From the NCBI GenBank assembly GCA_964612085.1, contig CAZTCJ010000050.1, positions 1 through 27,824 of the forward strand: 27,824 nt of DNA. The letters run 5' to 3'. The notes under the pieces were generated by a model that worked only from the letters and a program-made list of their open reading frames with translations, made no database searches and had not been told where the DNA came from. Below are positions 1-9,749 of this stretch, piece by piece. The translations under genes were made by a program, and so were the position numbers. Source of the DNA: CAZTCJ01 sp964612085. GTDB taxonomy: Bacteria > Pseudomonadota > Alphaproteobacteria > JAJFIK01. How positions within the stretch are numbered: position 1 is the stretch's first letter; every line of letters starts with the position of its first letter.

Positions 1-1
1 C

Positions 2-352
2 TATCTGCGCCAGTTCATGTACACCAAATGGCTGATCGTGGTGGATGACGACATCGACGCGCGGGACTGGAAAGACGTCATGTGGGCCCTCAGTACCCGC
101 ATGGATCCGGGCCGCGACATTACCGTGATTGAGAACACGCCCATCGACTATCTGGATTTCGCCTCGCCGGAGTCGGGCCTGGGCGGTAAGATCGGGCTCG
201 ACGCCACGAACAAGATCCCGCCGGAAACCCACCGGGACTGGGGCGAAAAGCTCTATATGGAGCGCGACATCGTCGAGCGGGTCACGGAAAAATGGGCCCG
301 CCTCGGCCTGCCCGGCTCCGGCAAACCGATCTGGAAGGATGAGGGCTCATGA
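2..352 (+). CDS. ubiD: UbiD family decarboxylase, C-terminal part (5' end outside window)
   Basis: This is the last 116 residues of a UbiD-type decarboxylase, the prenylated-FMN enzyme that in ubiquinone synthesis removes the carboxyl group of polyprenyl-4-hydroxybenzoate. The frame is open from base 2 with no start in view. The visible part begins in YLRQFMYTKWLIVVDDDID, the conserved strand of the C-terminal domain, followed by WALSTRMDP, a glycine-rich segment with the substitute motif GLGGKIGLDAT, and a final helix with WARLGLPG. The active-site Glu/Arg residues and the prFMN site lie upstream and cannot be checked. The stop overlaps the start of the following acetyltransferase gene (ATGA), so the two are probably translated together. 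Family assignment is firm; the ubiquinone role is inferred from the family. Confidence 0.9.
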   Translation, partial: YLRQFMYTKWLIVVDDDIDARDWKDVMWALSTRMDPGRDITVIENTPIDYLDFASPESGLGGKIGLDATNKIPPETHRDWGEKLYMERDIVERVTEKWARLGLPGSGKPIWKDEGS

Positions 353-852
353 CACAAGCCGGCACGCAAGACAGCCTGACCATCCGGCCCGCCTGGCCGC
401 TCGAGGCGGAGCGCTTGACCGCGCTGGCCCTGTGCTCCAAGGCCTATTGGGGTTACGATCAGGCGTTTCTCGAGCGCTGCCGCGATGCCCTCGCCGTCAC
501 GCCCGCCATGATCGAGGCCCATGTGATCCGGGTCGCCGAGCGCGGCGGCGCCATCCAGGGCTTTTACATCCTCGCCCATGACGCGGGCACGGTCTGGGAC
601 GTGGAGCAATTCTTCGTGGAACCTGGATTGGTGCGCCAAGGGGTGGGCCGTGCCCTGATGGATCATCTGAAGACCAAGGCGGCCGCCCTCGGCGCGACGG
701 GCTTGCGCGTGGAATCCGATCCCCATGCGGAACCGTTTTACCGGCTGATGGGCTTCGAACCGGTGGGCCAGGTGGCGTCCGACGCCCTGCCCGGCCGCAC
801 CCTGCCTTTGTTGACGCTCACCCTCGAACGCCCCCGCGCGGTGGCGCTGTGA
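349..852 (+). CDS. GNAT family N-acetyltransferase
   Basis: A 167-residue single-domain acetyltransferase of the GNAT fold, expected to move an acetyl group from acetyl-CoA to an unknown amine. The acetyl-CoA pyrophosphate loop is visible as RQGVGRAL (residues 96-103) after the beta-strand VEQFFVEPGL. Motif B follows as AEPFYRLMGFEPVG (127-140), with the Tyr that usually acts as general acid. Length fits the family. The start ATG overlaps the ubiD stop codon by 4 bases, which fixes it and suggests translational coupling. There is no second GNAT domain and no signal peptide. Substrate cannot be told from sequence; the link to ubiD may be only positional. Confidence 0.88.
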   Translation: MTQAGTQDSLTIRPAWPLEAERLTALALCSKAYWGYDQAFLERCRDALAVTPAMIEAHVIRVAERGGAIQGFYILAHDAGTVWDVEQFFVEPGLVRQGVGRALMDHLKTKAAALGATGLRVESDPHAEPFYRLMGFEPVGQVASDALPGRTLPLLTLTLERPRAVAL

Positions 853-923
853 GCGCTTTTGACAGAACCAGGCGGCGCGCCTAATGCTTGTTTCTTTGTA
901 TCCAGACCGCCGACGGAGCCCCC

Positions 924-2276
924 ATGACCGCGTCCGCTGACACCCAAGCCCTGTTCGACATCGCCGACCGGCTGATCCGCGAAGCCAAGAGCCTTGGCGC
1001 GGATGCCGCCGACGTGCTGATCGTCGAAGGGACCTCCGTGGAGGCAGGCTGCCGTCTGGGCGAGATCGAGGATATCGGCCGGTCCGAGGCCCGCGATCTG
1101 GGCCTGCGGGTGATCATGGGCAACCGCCAGGCGGCAGTCTCCTCCACCGATCTGACCGAACGCGGCCTCGCGCCCCTGGCGGAGCGCTGCGTCGCCATGG
1201 CCCGCATTGCGCCGGAGGATCCCTATTGCGGGCTGGCGCCAGAAGACCGGCTGGCGCGCGAGGTTCCCGATCTCGATCTCGTCGACAGCGCCGAGCCGGA
1301 CACGGATCATCTCCTGAAACTGGCGCTCGAGGCCGAAGACGTGGCGCGCCAGACGCCGCTCGTCGTGAACTCCAACGGCGCGGGCGCGAGCTACAGCCGC
1401 AGCCATATCCTGCTCGCCACCTCCGCCGGCTTTGCCCGGGATTATGCGGTCACCGGCTATTCCGTGTCCTGCGCCGTGGTCGCCGGCAATGACGACGGCA
1501 TGGAGGTGGACGGCGATTATTCCACCGCGCGCCATTTCACCGATCTGCGCTCCGCCCAGGACATCGGCGCGGAAGCCGCGCGCCGGGCCGTGCGCCGTCT
1601 GTCGCCGAAAAAGGCCGCGACCCAGTCCGTGCCGGTGGTCTTCGAGAACAAGCTTGCGGGTGGGCTTCTGGGCGCGCTGATCAGTGCCATTTCCGGGTCT
1701 TCCATCGCGCGCGGCACCAGCTTTCTGAAGGAAGCGCTCCATACGGAGGTTTTCGCCAAGGGCATCTTCATCCATGACGACCCGCACCGGATCCGGGGCC
1801 TGCGCTCCAAACCGTTCGACGGCGAAGGCGTGGTCACCGCCCCCCGCGCCCTCGTGGAAAACGGCACACTGATGACCTGGCTCTTGGATAGCGCCACCGC
1901 CCGCCAGCTCGGGCTGGAGACCACGGGTCATGCGGCGCGCGGCACCGGCGGCGCGCCCTCGCCGTCGGCCACCAATGTCTATATGTCGCCGGGCGCGCAG
2001 TCGCCTGAAGAGCTGATCAAGGACATCGCCCAAGGCTTCTTCGTCACCAGCCTGTTCGGCCACGGCATCAACGGCATCACCGGCGATTACAGCCAGGGGG
2101 CGTCCGGCTTCTGGATCGAAAACGGCGCGATCGCGGGACCCGTGAGCGAGCTGACCGTGGCGGGCAATCTGAAGGACATGTTCCGCACCCTGACGCCCGC
2201 CAGCGACCTGGAGTTCCGCCGGGGCATGGACGCGCCCACCCTGCGCGTCGAAGGCATGACCGTCGCGGGCACCTGA
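924..2276 (+). CDS. pmbA: TldD/PmbA family protein PmbA (TldE)
   Basis: A 450-residue member of the U62/TldD-PmbA family. In E. coli the TldD-TldE(PmbA) heterodimer is a cytosolic zinc protease that trims microcin B17 precursor and degrades CcdA; TldD supplies the metal site and PmbA is the partner subunit. The sequence shows the PmbA hallmarks IEDIGRSEARDLGLRVIMG near the N-terminus and FVTSLFGHGINGITGDYSQG plus GFWIENG near the C-terminus. There is no HExxxH zinc motif, as expected for PmbA rather than TldD. The start chosen is ATG 924, with GGAG at 915-918; an in-frame ATG at 888 would add 12 poorly conserved residues. Length matches E. coli PmbA. No tldD is in the window. Confidence 0.92.
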   Translation: MTASADTQALFDIADRLIREAKSLGADAADVLIVEGTSVEAGCRLGEIEDIGRSEARDLGLRVIMGNRQAAVSSTDLTERGLAPLAERCVAMARIAPEDPYCGLAPEDRLAREVPDLDLVDSAEPDTDHLLKLALEAEDVARQTPLVVNSNGAGASYSRSHILLATSAGFARDYAVTGYSVSCAVVAGNDDGMEVDGDYSTARHFTDLRSAQDIGAEAARRAVRRLSPKKAATQSVPVVFENKLAGGLLGALISAISGSSIARGTSFLKEALHTEVFAKGIFIHDDPHRIRGLRSKPFDGEGVVTAPRALVENGTLMTWLLDSATARQLGLETTGHAARGTGGAPSPSATNVYMSPGAQSPEELIKDIAQGFFVTSLFGHGINGITGDYSQGASGFWIENGAIAGPVSELTVAGNLKDMFRTLTPASDLEFRRGMDAPTLRVEGMTVAGT

Positions 2277-2365
2277 CGCCAATCGCCCCCTGGACCTGAC
2301 CCGCAGGCTGTGCCAAACAGCGCGAAGACACCTGAAATCTGTCATGACTGCGGGGATCAAAGCCC

Positions 2366-2623
2366 ATGGCTAAGCAATTGCTCCATCTCGTCTTTGGCGG
2401 CGAACTTGTGGACTTGAGCGGCGAGATCGAGTTCACGGACGTCAAAAATCTCGACATTGTCGGGATCTACCCCAATTACCGGGAAGCCCATTCGGCCTGG
2501 CGCGGCGCGGCGCAACGCACCGTGGATAACGCCAAAATGCGCTATTTCATCGTGCATATGCACCGGCTGCTGGATCCCGAGACCGACACCACCCACACGC
2601 CCAGCAGTGTGGAACAGGCGTAA
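2366..2623 (+). CDS. DUF4170 domain-containing protein
   Basis: A small 85-residue soluble protein that I recognise as DUF4170, a family found mostly in alphaproteobacteria and often encoded just before Kdo/lipid A genes. Visible features are the N-terminal LLHLVFGGEL strand, a central IVGIYPNYREAHSAWRGAAQRTVD segment (short, helix-forming) and a C-terminal MRYFIVHMHRLLDPE strand. The overall alternation suggests a small ferredoxin-like alpha/beta fold. No catalytic residues are evident and no function is established to my knowledge. It precedes msbA, DUF374, waaA and lpxK on the same strand, so a role linked to the envelope pathway is a reasonable but unproven inference. Start ATG 2366 follows a GGGG-containing stretch about 8 bases upstream. 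Confidence 0.85.
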   Translation: MAKQLLHLVFGGELVDLSGEIEFTDVKNLDIVGIYPNYREAHSAWRGAAQRTVDNAKMRYFIVHMHRLLDPETDTTHTPSSVEQA

Positions 2624-2742
2624 CGGGCCCGTGCGGCCTTTTCGCCGGGTCGGGCCGTGATACTGTTTCCCGCGCGACACACCGGGCTTTGCACGGATCT
2701 GTGTAAGCACTGCGTGATTCGCGTTATGAGAGAGGTCAACGG

Positions 2743-4596
<1,854 letters not shown>

Positions 4597-4601
4597 GCCC
4601 C

Positions 4602-5372
4602 ATGTCGGTGATCAAGCGCCTGGGCAAGAGCGATGCCGTCCGCGCTATTCTCTGCTGGTTCGGCACCCAATATATCCGCCTGGTCCATGCCACCTCCCGG
4701 TTCGAAGTGGTGAACGGCGATATCCCGCAACATTTCTGGGACGAAGACAAGCCGTTCATCCTCGCGTTCTGGCACGGCCGCCTATTGATGGTGCCACCGG
4801 CCTGGCGCAACGGCATATCCGTCCATATACTGATTTCTCAGCACCGGGACGGTGAATTCATTGCCCGGACGGTCAAACCCTTAGGGATTGATGCGATCAG
4901 GGGATCTGCCAGGAAGAAAGGCAAGGAAAAGGACAAAGGCGGCGCGAGCGCTTTACGCATCATGGTACGGACAGTTTCCAACGGCGAGTGCATCGGCATC
5001 ACGCCCGATGGCCCGCGCGGGCCGCGCATGCGCGCCAGCGACGGCGTCGCGGCCGTGGCCAAGCTGACGGGCGTGCCGGTCCTGCCCTTTACATATTCGG
5101 TCCGGAGCCGGAGGGTTCTGAAAAGCTGGGACCGGTTCGTGCTCGCCTGGCCGTTCACGCGCGGCGTCTTCATCTGGGGCGAACCGATTTCAGTGGACCG
5201 TAAGGCCGATAGCGCCGCCCTTGACGCCGCCCGGATCGCCATCGAGACCGAATTGATCCGCATCACCCATGAAGCCGATCGCATGATGGCGCACACACCG
5301 GTGGAACCGGATCCGGCACCAGCTCATCAATCTCCAAACCGTCAGCCTCAGGAAGAGGTGACCCATGGCTGA
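4602..5372 (+). CDS. DUF374 lysophospholipid acyltransferase-like protein
   Basis: A 256-residue member of the DUF374 family, distantly related to lysophospholipid/LpxL acyltransferases. Visible family motifs are FWHGR (residues 56-60), SQHRDGE (79-85) and TPDGPRGP (134-141), in the order expected of a PlsC-like fold. The basic insertion ARKKGKEKDK near 103-112 probably lies at the membrane surface. The gene starts five bases after msbA and overlaps waaA by eight bases. This placement is common in alphaproteobacteria and points to lipid A or another envelope lipid as substrate, but I know of no settled reaction for the family in this setting. The C-terminal 30 residues are proline-rich and probably disordered. 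Confidence 0.85.
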   Translation: MSVIKRLGKSDAVRAILCWFGTQYIRLVHATSRFEVVNGDIPQHFWDEDKPFILAFWHGRLLMVPPAWRNGISVHILISQHRDGEFIARTVKPLGIDAIRGSARKKGKEKDKGGASALRIMVRTVSNGECIGITPDGPRGPRMRASDGVAAVAKLTGVPVLPFTYSVRSRRVLKSWDRFVLAWPFTRGVFIWGEPISVDRKADSAALDAARIAIETELIRITHEADRMMAHTPVEPDPAPAHQSPNRQPQEEVTHG

Positions 5373-6684
5373 TGCAACGGCACCGGATGCGATCCCCCGA
5401 TTACGCGGCCTAACACGGGCCTATCCCGCCCTCACGCGGCTGATCGGCCCTGCCGTGGGCCGCCTGCTCAAGGCCCGCATCCAGCGCGGCAAGGAAGACC
5501 CCGAGCGCATCGGCGAACGGCAGGGCCATGCGGGCCTTGCCCGTCCCGGCGGTCCGCTGATCTGGTTTCACGGCGCGAGCGTCGGCGAGTCTTTATCCAT
5601 CCTGCCCCTGATCGGCCGCCTACGCATGGAAACACCGCAGACGCATGTTCTGGTGACCACCGGCACCCTGACATCGGCGCGGCTCCTGGCCGAGCGGTTG
5701 CCCGAGGGCGCCATGCACCAATATGTGCCGCTCGACCACCCGGCCTTCGTGGACCGGTTTCTGGATCACTGGCAGCCCGATCTGGCGCTTTGGGTGGAAT
5801 CGGAATTCTGGCCTAACCTGCTGCACCGCACGGGCCAGCGCGCCATTCCCATGGTGCTTGTGAACGCGCGGATTTCCGACCGGTCTTTCCAAGGCTGGCA
5901 GCGCTTTCCCGACAGTATCGCCGGACTGCTCGGCCATTTCTCTTCATGTCTGGCGCCGGACGAGGAAGCGGCGCGGCGGCTTCAGGCGTTCAAAGCGCGC
6001 GCGGTGACGGTGACCGGCAATCTGAAACTGGTGGCCGCACCTCTGCCTGCGGAGGAAAGCGACCTCGCGGCCTTGCAAGGCGCGATCGGCGGCCGGCCCG
6101 TCTGGCTCGCCGCCAGCACCCATGACGAAGAAGAGACGGTCGCCGATGCCCACGGACGGATCGTGGACCAGTTCCCGGATCTTCTGACCATTATCGCGCC
6201 CCGCCAGCCCAATCGCGGCGATGATATCGTCCGTATGCTTTGCGATCATGGCCTGACCACCGCCCAACGCTCTAAGCACGAGCCTTTGACCGGGCAAACG
6301 CAGGTCTATGTGGCCGATACGATCGGCGAGATGGGGCTGTTCTTCCGCCTGGCGCCTGTTTCGTTTCTGGGCCGCTCGCTCGTGCCCATGGGCGGCAGCA
6401 ACCCGCTGGAAGCCGCCCGGCTCGACAGCGCCGTGCTCCACGGACCCCATACGGATAATTTCCGCGCCACCTATCAGGCCCTGAACGAGGCGGGAGCGGC
6501 TTTAAAAGTCGAGACGGCTGAAACACTGGCCGCCGCTGTTACGAGACTGTTGCAGGACGAAACGGCGCGCCAGGACCTGACGGCCCGCGCGGGCTCGGAA
6601 ACCGCCCGTGCCGACGGCGTGCTCGACCGGGTCATGGGCGCGCTCGCGCCCTACCTGCCGGGTGCGGAGGCCCGAGTGCCGTGA
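5365..6684 (+). CDS. waaA: 3-deoxy-D-manno-octulosonic acid (Kdo) transferase WaaA
   Basis: A 439-residue GT30 glycosyltransferase that adds Kdo from CMP-Kdo to lipid IVA at the inner face of the inner membrane. The key motif HGASVGE is at 69-75, where the glutamate is the catalytic base in the family. WVESEFWPNL (about 143-152), TGTLTSA (about 99-105) and the late CMP-Kdo binding segment PMGGSNPLEAA follow. An N-terminal amphipathic/hydrophobic stretch (about 15-35) would anchor it to the membrane. The ATG overlaps the DUF374 stop by eight bases and the waaA stop overlaps the lpxK start (GTGA), so this is the middle of a tightly coupled operon. Whether it adds one or two Kdo residues cannot be read from sequence. 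Confidence 0.95.
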   Translation: MADATAPDAIPRLRGLTRAYPALTRLIGPAVGRLLKARIQRGKEDPERIGERQGHAGLARPGGPLIWFHGASVGESLSILPLIGRLRMETPQTHVLVTTGTLTSARLLAERLPEGAMHQYVPLDHPAFVDRFLDHWQPDLALWVESEFWPNLLHRTGQRAIPMVLVNARISDRSFQGWQRFPDSIAGLLGHFSSCLAPDEEAARRLQAFKARAVTVTGNLKLVAAPLPAEESDLAALQGAIGGRPVWLAASTHDEEETVADAHGRIVDQFPDLLTIIAPRQPNRGDDIVRMLCDHGLTTAQRSKHEPLTGQTQVYVADTIGEMGLFFRLAPVSFLGRSLVPMGGSNPLEAARLDSAVLHGPHTDNFRATYQALNEAGAALKVETAETLAAAVTRLLQDETARQDLTARAGSETARADGVLDRVMGALAPYLPGAEARVP

Positions 6685-7718
6685 CCCCGCCCGATTTCTG
6701 GTATCCGGATGATCGGCATGGCGCAGGCATCACGCCCCTGGCGCTCGCGCCTTTGGGCTGGATCTACGATTGGGGCGGACGGCTGAAGCGCTGCTTCACG
6801 GCCCCGGCGCGCGCTTCCCTGCCGGTCCTCTGTGTCGGGAATATCACGGCGGGCGGCACCGGCAAGACCCCCGTCGCCATCGCCATCGCGGACCGCCTGA
6901 AGGCTCGCGGTCAGCGCCCGGCCTTTCTGACCCGTGGCTATGGCGGCAACCTGTCCGGCCCGGCCGTGATCGATCCGTCCACCCATGATGCCACCCAGGC
7001 CGGGGACGAACCTTTACTTCTGGCGCGTACGGCCCCGGTGATCGTCTCCGCCGACCGGCCCGCAGGCGCGCGCCTCGCCGCCGCGTCCGGCGCCAGCATC
7101 ATCATCATGGATGACGGCTTCCAGAACCCGAGCCTTGCCAAAGACGTGAGTGTCCTGGTCCTCGACGGCCACCGGCTGACCGGCAACGGCCTGGTGATCC
7201 CGGCGGGTCCGTTGCGCGAACCTTTGTCCCAGGGGCTTGCCCGCGCCGACGCGGTGATCGTCATGGGACAGACGGATGAGAACCGGCTTGCCCCCCTGCT
7301 GACGGGCTTTCGCAAACCCGTCCTGCGCGCCCGCCTGAGCCCCTGCGCCACGGCGCTGCACAGCCTGCAGGACCGTCGCTATCTGGCGTTCGCCGGGATC
7401 GGCCAGCCGGAAAAATTCTTCGAGACGGCACGCACCGCCGGTCTCCATCTTGCGCAAACCCGCTCCTTCCCCGATCATCACGCGTTTTCGCAAACCGACC
7501 TGCAAGACCTGCTAAAAGAAGCGCAACGGATGGATGCCGCTTTGCTAACCACGGAAAAGGACGCCATGCGCCTGCCACCCGAGATTCGGGAGCATGTCCG
7601 GACCCTTCCCGTCACAGCGCTTTTCGACACGGAAAGCGCCTTGGACAGCCTGCTGACGGACCTGATAAACCATGGGCAGGCAGAAGAGACGGCTGCAGAG
7701 AATAACAACGCATCATGA
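6681..7718 (+). CDS. lpxK: Tetraacyldisaccharide 4'-kinase LpxK
   Basis: A 345-residue P-loop kinase that phosphorylates the 4' position of the tetraacyl disaccharide to give lipid IVA. The glycine-rich loop GNITAGGTGKT is at 53-63, the conserved TRGYGG motif follows near 88-93, and MDDGFQNPSL near 139-148 carries the family's catalytic Asp region. The N-terminal LALAPLGWIYDWGG segment is the usual membrane-associating helix. The GTG start at 6681 overlaps the waaA stop, with GGAGG about 11 bases upstream; the end overlaps the following acyltransferase start (ATGA). Length and motif order are normal. It acts just before WaaA in the pathway. Confidence 0.95.
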   Translation: MTPPDFWYPDDRHGAGITPLALAPLGWIYDWGGRLKRCFTAPARASLPVLCVGNITAGGTGKTPVAIAIADRLKARGQRPAFLTRGYGGNLSGPAVIDPSTHDATQAGDEPLLLARTAPVIVSADRPAGARLAAASGASIIIMDDGFQNPSLAKDVSVLVLDGHRLTGNGLVIPAGPLREPLSQGLARADAVIVMGQTDENRLAPLLTGFRKPVLRARLSPCATALHSLQDRRYLAFAGIGQPEKFFETARTAGLHLAQTRSFPDHHAFSQTDLQDLLKEAQRMDAALLTTEKDAMRLPPEIREHVRTLPVTALFDTESALDSLLTDLINHGQAEETAAENNNAS

Positions 7719-8662
7719 CCACCGCATTGAACACCGCGCGCCCGAAACGGCGCTTCAAATGGCTGAGACGCGCCCAGCGCAAGCTGCGTTACCGCTTCGA
7801 GGCCGGTCTTTTTCACGGCTTTATCGGGCTCATGCGCCTGCTCGGACTTGAGCGGGCCCAAGCGTTCGGCGGCTGGCTCACCCGCACCATCGGGCCGCGC
7901 CTGGGCAACTCCAAACGCGCCCGGCGCAATCTGAAACGCGCCATGCCGGAACTGAGCGACAGCGAGACGGAAACGGTCATCCGTTGCGTCTGGGACAGTG
8001 TTGGGCGCACCGCCGGGGAATATGCGCATCTCGGTCAATTCGATTTCTTCAACCCGCAGGCCCGTGTCGAGATCATCGGCATGGATACGGTCGAGAAGAT
8101 TATCGCCATGGACAAGGGCGGCATCTTCTTCTCAGGCCATTTCGCCAATTGGGAATTGATGCCCAAGGCGCTGATCGCGGCGGGCATGCCTTCCACGACC
8201 GTAGTGCGGCCGGTCAACAATCCGCACATCAATGACTGGCTCGACAAGGCGCGCCTCACCCATTGCAGCCCGACGCTCATCTCGAAGAACGATCAGGGTG
8301 CGCGCGGCATCGTCCAGGCTTTGAGAGCCAAGAAATATATCGCCATGCTGATCGACCAGAAGATCAAGGAAGGCATCCCCGTGCCGTTTTTCGGCCAGCC
8401 CGCCATGACCACGCCCGCGCCCGCGCGCCTGGCGCTCAAATTCGGCTGCCCGCTCATACCGGCCTGGATCGAACGGGTCGGCGCCGCCCGCTACCGGCTC
8501 CATGTCTATGAGCCGATCGCCATTCCGGAAACGGGCGACATGCTGAGCGACATCGTGGAGATCACCAGGCGAATGAACGCCTTCCTGGAGGAGCGGATAC
8601 GGGAACGGCCCGACCAATGGCTGTGGCTGCACAACCGCTGGGGCGGCGTGCCCAAACCCTAG
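7715..8662 (+). CDS. LpxL/HtrB-type lipid A late acyltransferase
   Basis: A 315-residue LpxL/LpxM-family acyltransferase that adds a secondary acyl chain from acyl-ACP to Kdo2-lipid IVA at the inner membrane. The HX4E active-site motif reads HFANWE (residues 142-147). A basic N-terminus (about 11-27) and the hydrophobic stretch 31-45 fit membrane attachment. QRKLRYRFEAG and the late WLWLHNRWG are typical family segments. Which hydroxyl and chain length it uses cannot be assigned, so I give no LpxL/LpxM symbol. It is coupled to lpxK by an ATGA overlap and ends the operon. Its TAG stop (8660-8662) lies inside the left arm of the inverted-repeat element at 8655-8871. Confidence 0.92.
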   Translation: MTTALNTARPKRRFKWLRRAQRKLRYRFEAGLFHGFIGLMRLLGLERAQAFGGWLTRTIGPRLGNSKRARRNLKRAMPELSDSETETVIRCVWDSVGRTAGEYAHLGQFDFFNPQARVEIIGMDTVEKIIAMDKGGIFFSGHFANWELMPKALIAAGMPSTTVVRPVNNPHINDWLDKARLTHCSPTLISKNDQGARGIVQALRAKKYIAMLIDQKIKEGIPVPFFGQPAMTTPAPARLALKFGCPLIPAWIERVGAARYRLHVYEPIAIPETGDMLSDIVEITRRMNAFLEERIRERPDQWLWLHNRWGGVPKP

Positions 8663-8871
8663 AGCCTCGGGCGAATAATCTGAACCACCCTGGCCATTGG
8701 GGCCGATGCTCTTGTTTTTTCGCTCACGCCAGAAGCCCTTCGGGCTTGGCTCCGCGGGGGCGGCGCAGTGGCGCCGGGCCGCAGTCGCGGCCTGCGAGCG
8801 TGATGCAGATTTAACGCGTCGCGCTCTAGGCCCGGGGCCAGCCGCACTTTTGCCGAAAACGCTCTAGGGTT
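8655..8871. repeat. 217-base inverted-repeat element with three internal hairpins (MITE- or REP-like)
   Basis: The segment starts with AACCCTAGAGC (8655-8665) and ends with its exact reverse complement GCTCTAGGGTT (8861-8871). Inside are three back-to-back stem-loops: AAGCCC/GGGCTT with loop TTC (8733-8747), a 6-bp stem with loop AGTG (8761-8776) and a 6-bp stem with loop AGTC (8777-8792). CGCTCTAG occurs twice (8822-8829 and 8860-8867), and GATTTAAC (8808-8815) faces GTTAAATC (8869-8876). A T6 run lies at 8715-8720, after a weak GGCC/GGCC stem, and may help terminate the lipid A operon. No convincing target duplication or transposase ORF is visible. A non-autonomous mobile element, an intergenic repeat or a structured 3' UTR are all possible. 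Confidence 0.5.
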
Positions 8872-8939
8872 AAATCGAACCGCGCAGTAAACTAATTCTG
8901 GCGCTATGCCCGTGTGGGATGGTTAAGGGTTTCAAGTTT

Positions 8940-9320
8940 ATGAGAGTTCGTGCGTTCACCATCGCTGCGCTCTGCGTGTGTCTGAGTGCCTGCACCCATC
9001 AGACCATCGATGACAGGCTGACCCCGCTCAAAGGCGAGGCCATTCTGACGGCCATTCAGCAGCTTGGCCCGGTTGCCTGGCAGGAACAGGGCGACGGCGG
9101 CGTGGTCTATGTCTGGCAGTTCGACCAGGATGTCATGATCCCCATGAACGGCATCGGCGCGCCTTTAACAAGTACCGGGATCCGTACACCGCAATTCTAC
9201 GAATATGACTATGGCTGCCGGTTGTGGATCCAGGCCGATGCCTTCGACGTCATTCAGTCTTGGACGTATGCGGAACGGGGCGGCGGCTGTAACGTCCTGG
9301 CTGAAAAGCTGAATGGCTGA
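8940..9320 (+). CDS. Small predicted lipoprotein, function unknown
   Basis: A 126-residue protein with a short signal peptide ending in the lipobox LSAC (Cys at residue 18 from the chosen start), so it should be lipidated and held in the inner or outer membrane facing the periplasm. The mature part contains YVWQFDQDV and a pair of cysteines (GCRLW and GGGCNV), which could form a disulfide. I do not recognise a named family. The start taken is ATG 8940 with AAGGG at 8925-8929; an in-frame ATG at 8919 would give a seven-residue longer, still plausible leader. It stops three bases before the next ORF, so the two are likely one transcript. It begins just after the inverted-repeat element. Confidence 0.7.
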   Translation: MRVRAFTIAALCVCLSACTHQTIDDRLTPLKGEAILTAIQQLGPVAWQEQGDGGVVYVWQFDQDVMIPMNGIGAPLTSTGIRTPQFYEYDYGCRLWIQADAFDVIQSWTYAERGGGCNVLAEKLNG

Positions 9321-9323
9321 GTC

Positions 9324-9713
9324 ATGACAGGCGCGCCCCCCGACGACAAGGACCAGGCCAAGGCCGCGAAGAAAGCCGAGAAAGCGGCGAAGAAGCAGCG
9401 CCGCAAGGCGAATGCCCGCATGCGCCGGGCGGTGTTCAGCATTGTCGGGATCCTGCTCGTCTGCACCGGTCTCATCAATTTTTTCCAGGGCGCGCTCACC
9501 GGCCTGCCCTTCGTGAGCACCATCCAGAGCCTGTCCGAGGCCTATCGGGACGTCACCCATGCCTTGTGGGAAGTGGCGTTTTTCTGGCTGCCCTTCGAAC
9601 TGCCCGACTGGTCCAAGGACGCGCTGACCATCGCGCTCGGCGCCTGGGCCTTCCTCACGGGCTATTACAGCAATGGCGTTCAAGCCGTCGCCGACAAGGC
9701 CAGCGGCGAATAA
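9324..9713 (+). CDS. Small lysine-rich membrane protein, function unknown
   Basis: A 129-residue protein whose first 35 residues are very rich in Lys and Ala with Arg (AKAAKKAEKAAKKQRRK-like), followed by a hydrophobic helix at about 36-55 and one or two weaker hydrophobic stretches at 83-92 and 99-115. By the positive-inside rule the basic tail should be cytoplasmic, where it could touch nucleic acid or acidic lipid headgroups. I recognise no family. It starts three bases after the lipoprotein stop and ends 36 bases before the convergent peptidase gene stop. Codon use looks like that of its neighbours, which supports a real gene. Confidence 0.65.
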   Translation: MTGAPPDDKDQAKAAKKAEKAAKKQRRKANARMRRAVFSIVGILLVCTGLINFFQGALTGLPFVSTIQSLSEAYRDVTHALWEVAFFWLPFELPDWSKDALTIALGAWAFLTGYYSNGVQAVADKASGE

Positions 9714-9749
9714 GCGCTCTTTACGAAACCAGGTTTACGGCGCCCATGT

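Noticed and set aside
738..2360. 540-codon open frame on the minus strand opposite pmbA
   Set aside because: Pure antisense to a well-conserved gene; low-complexity Gly/Ala/His/Arg content typical of shadow frames in GC-rich DNA.
8733..8747. AAGCCC-TTC-GGGCTT hairpin as a Rho-independent terminator
   Set aside because: No T-run follows the stem on either strand; better explained as part of the inverted-repeat element.
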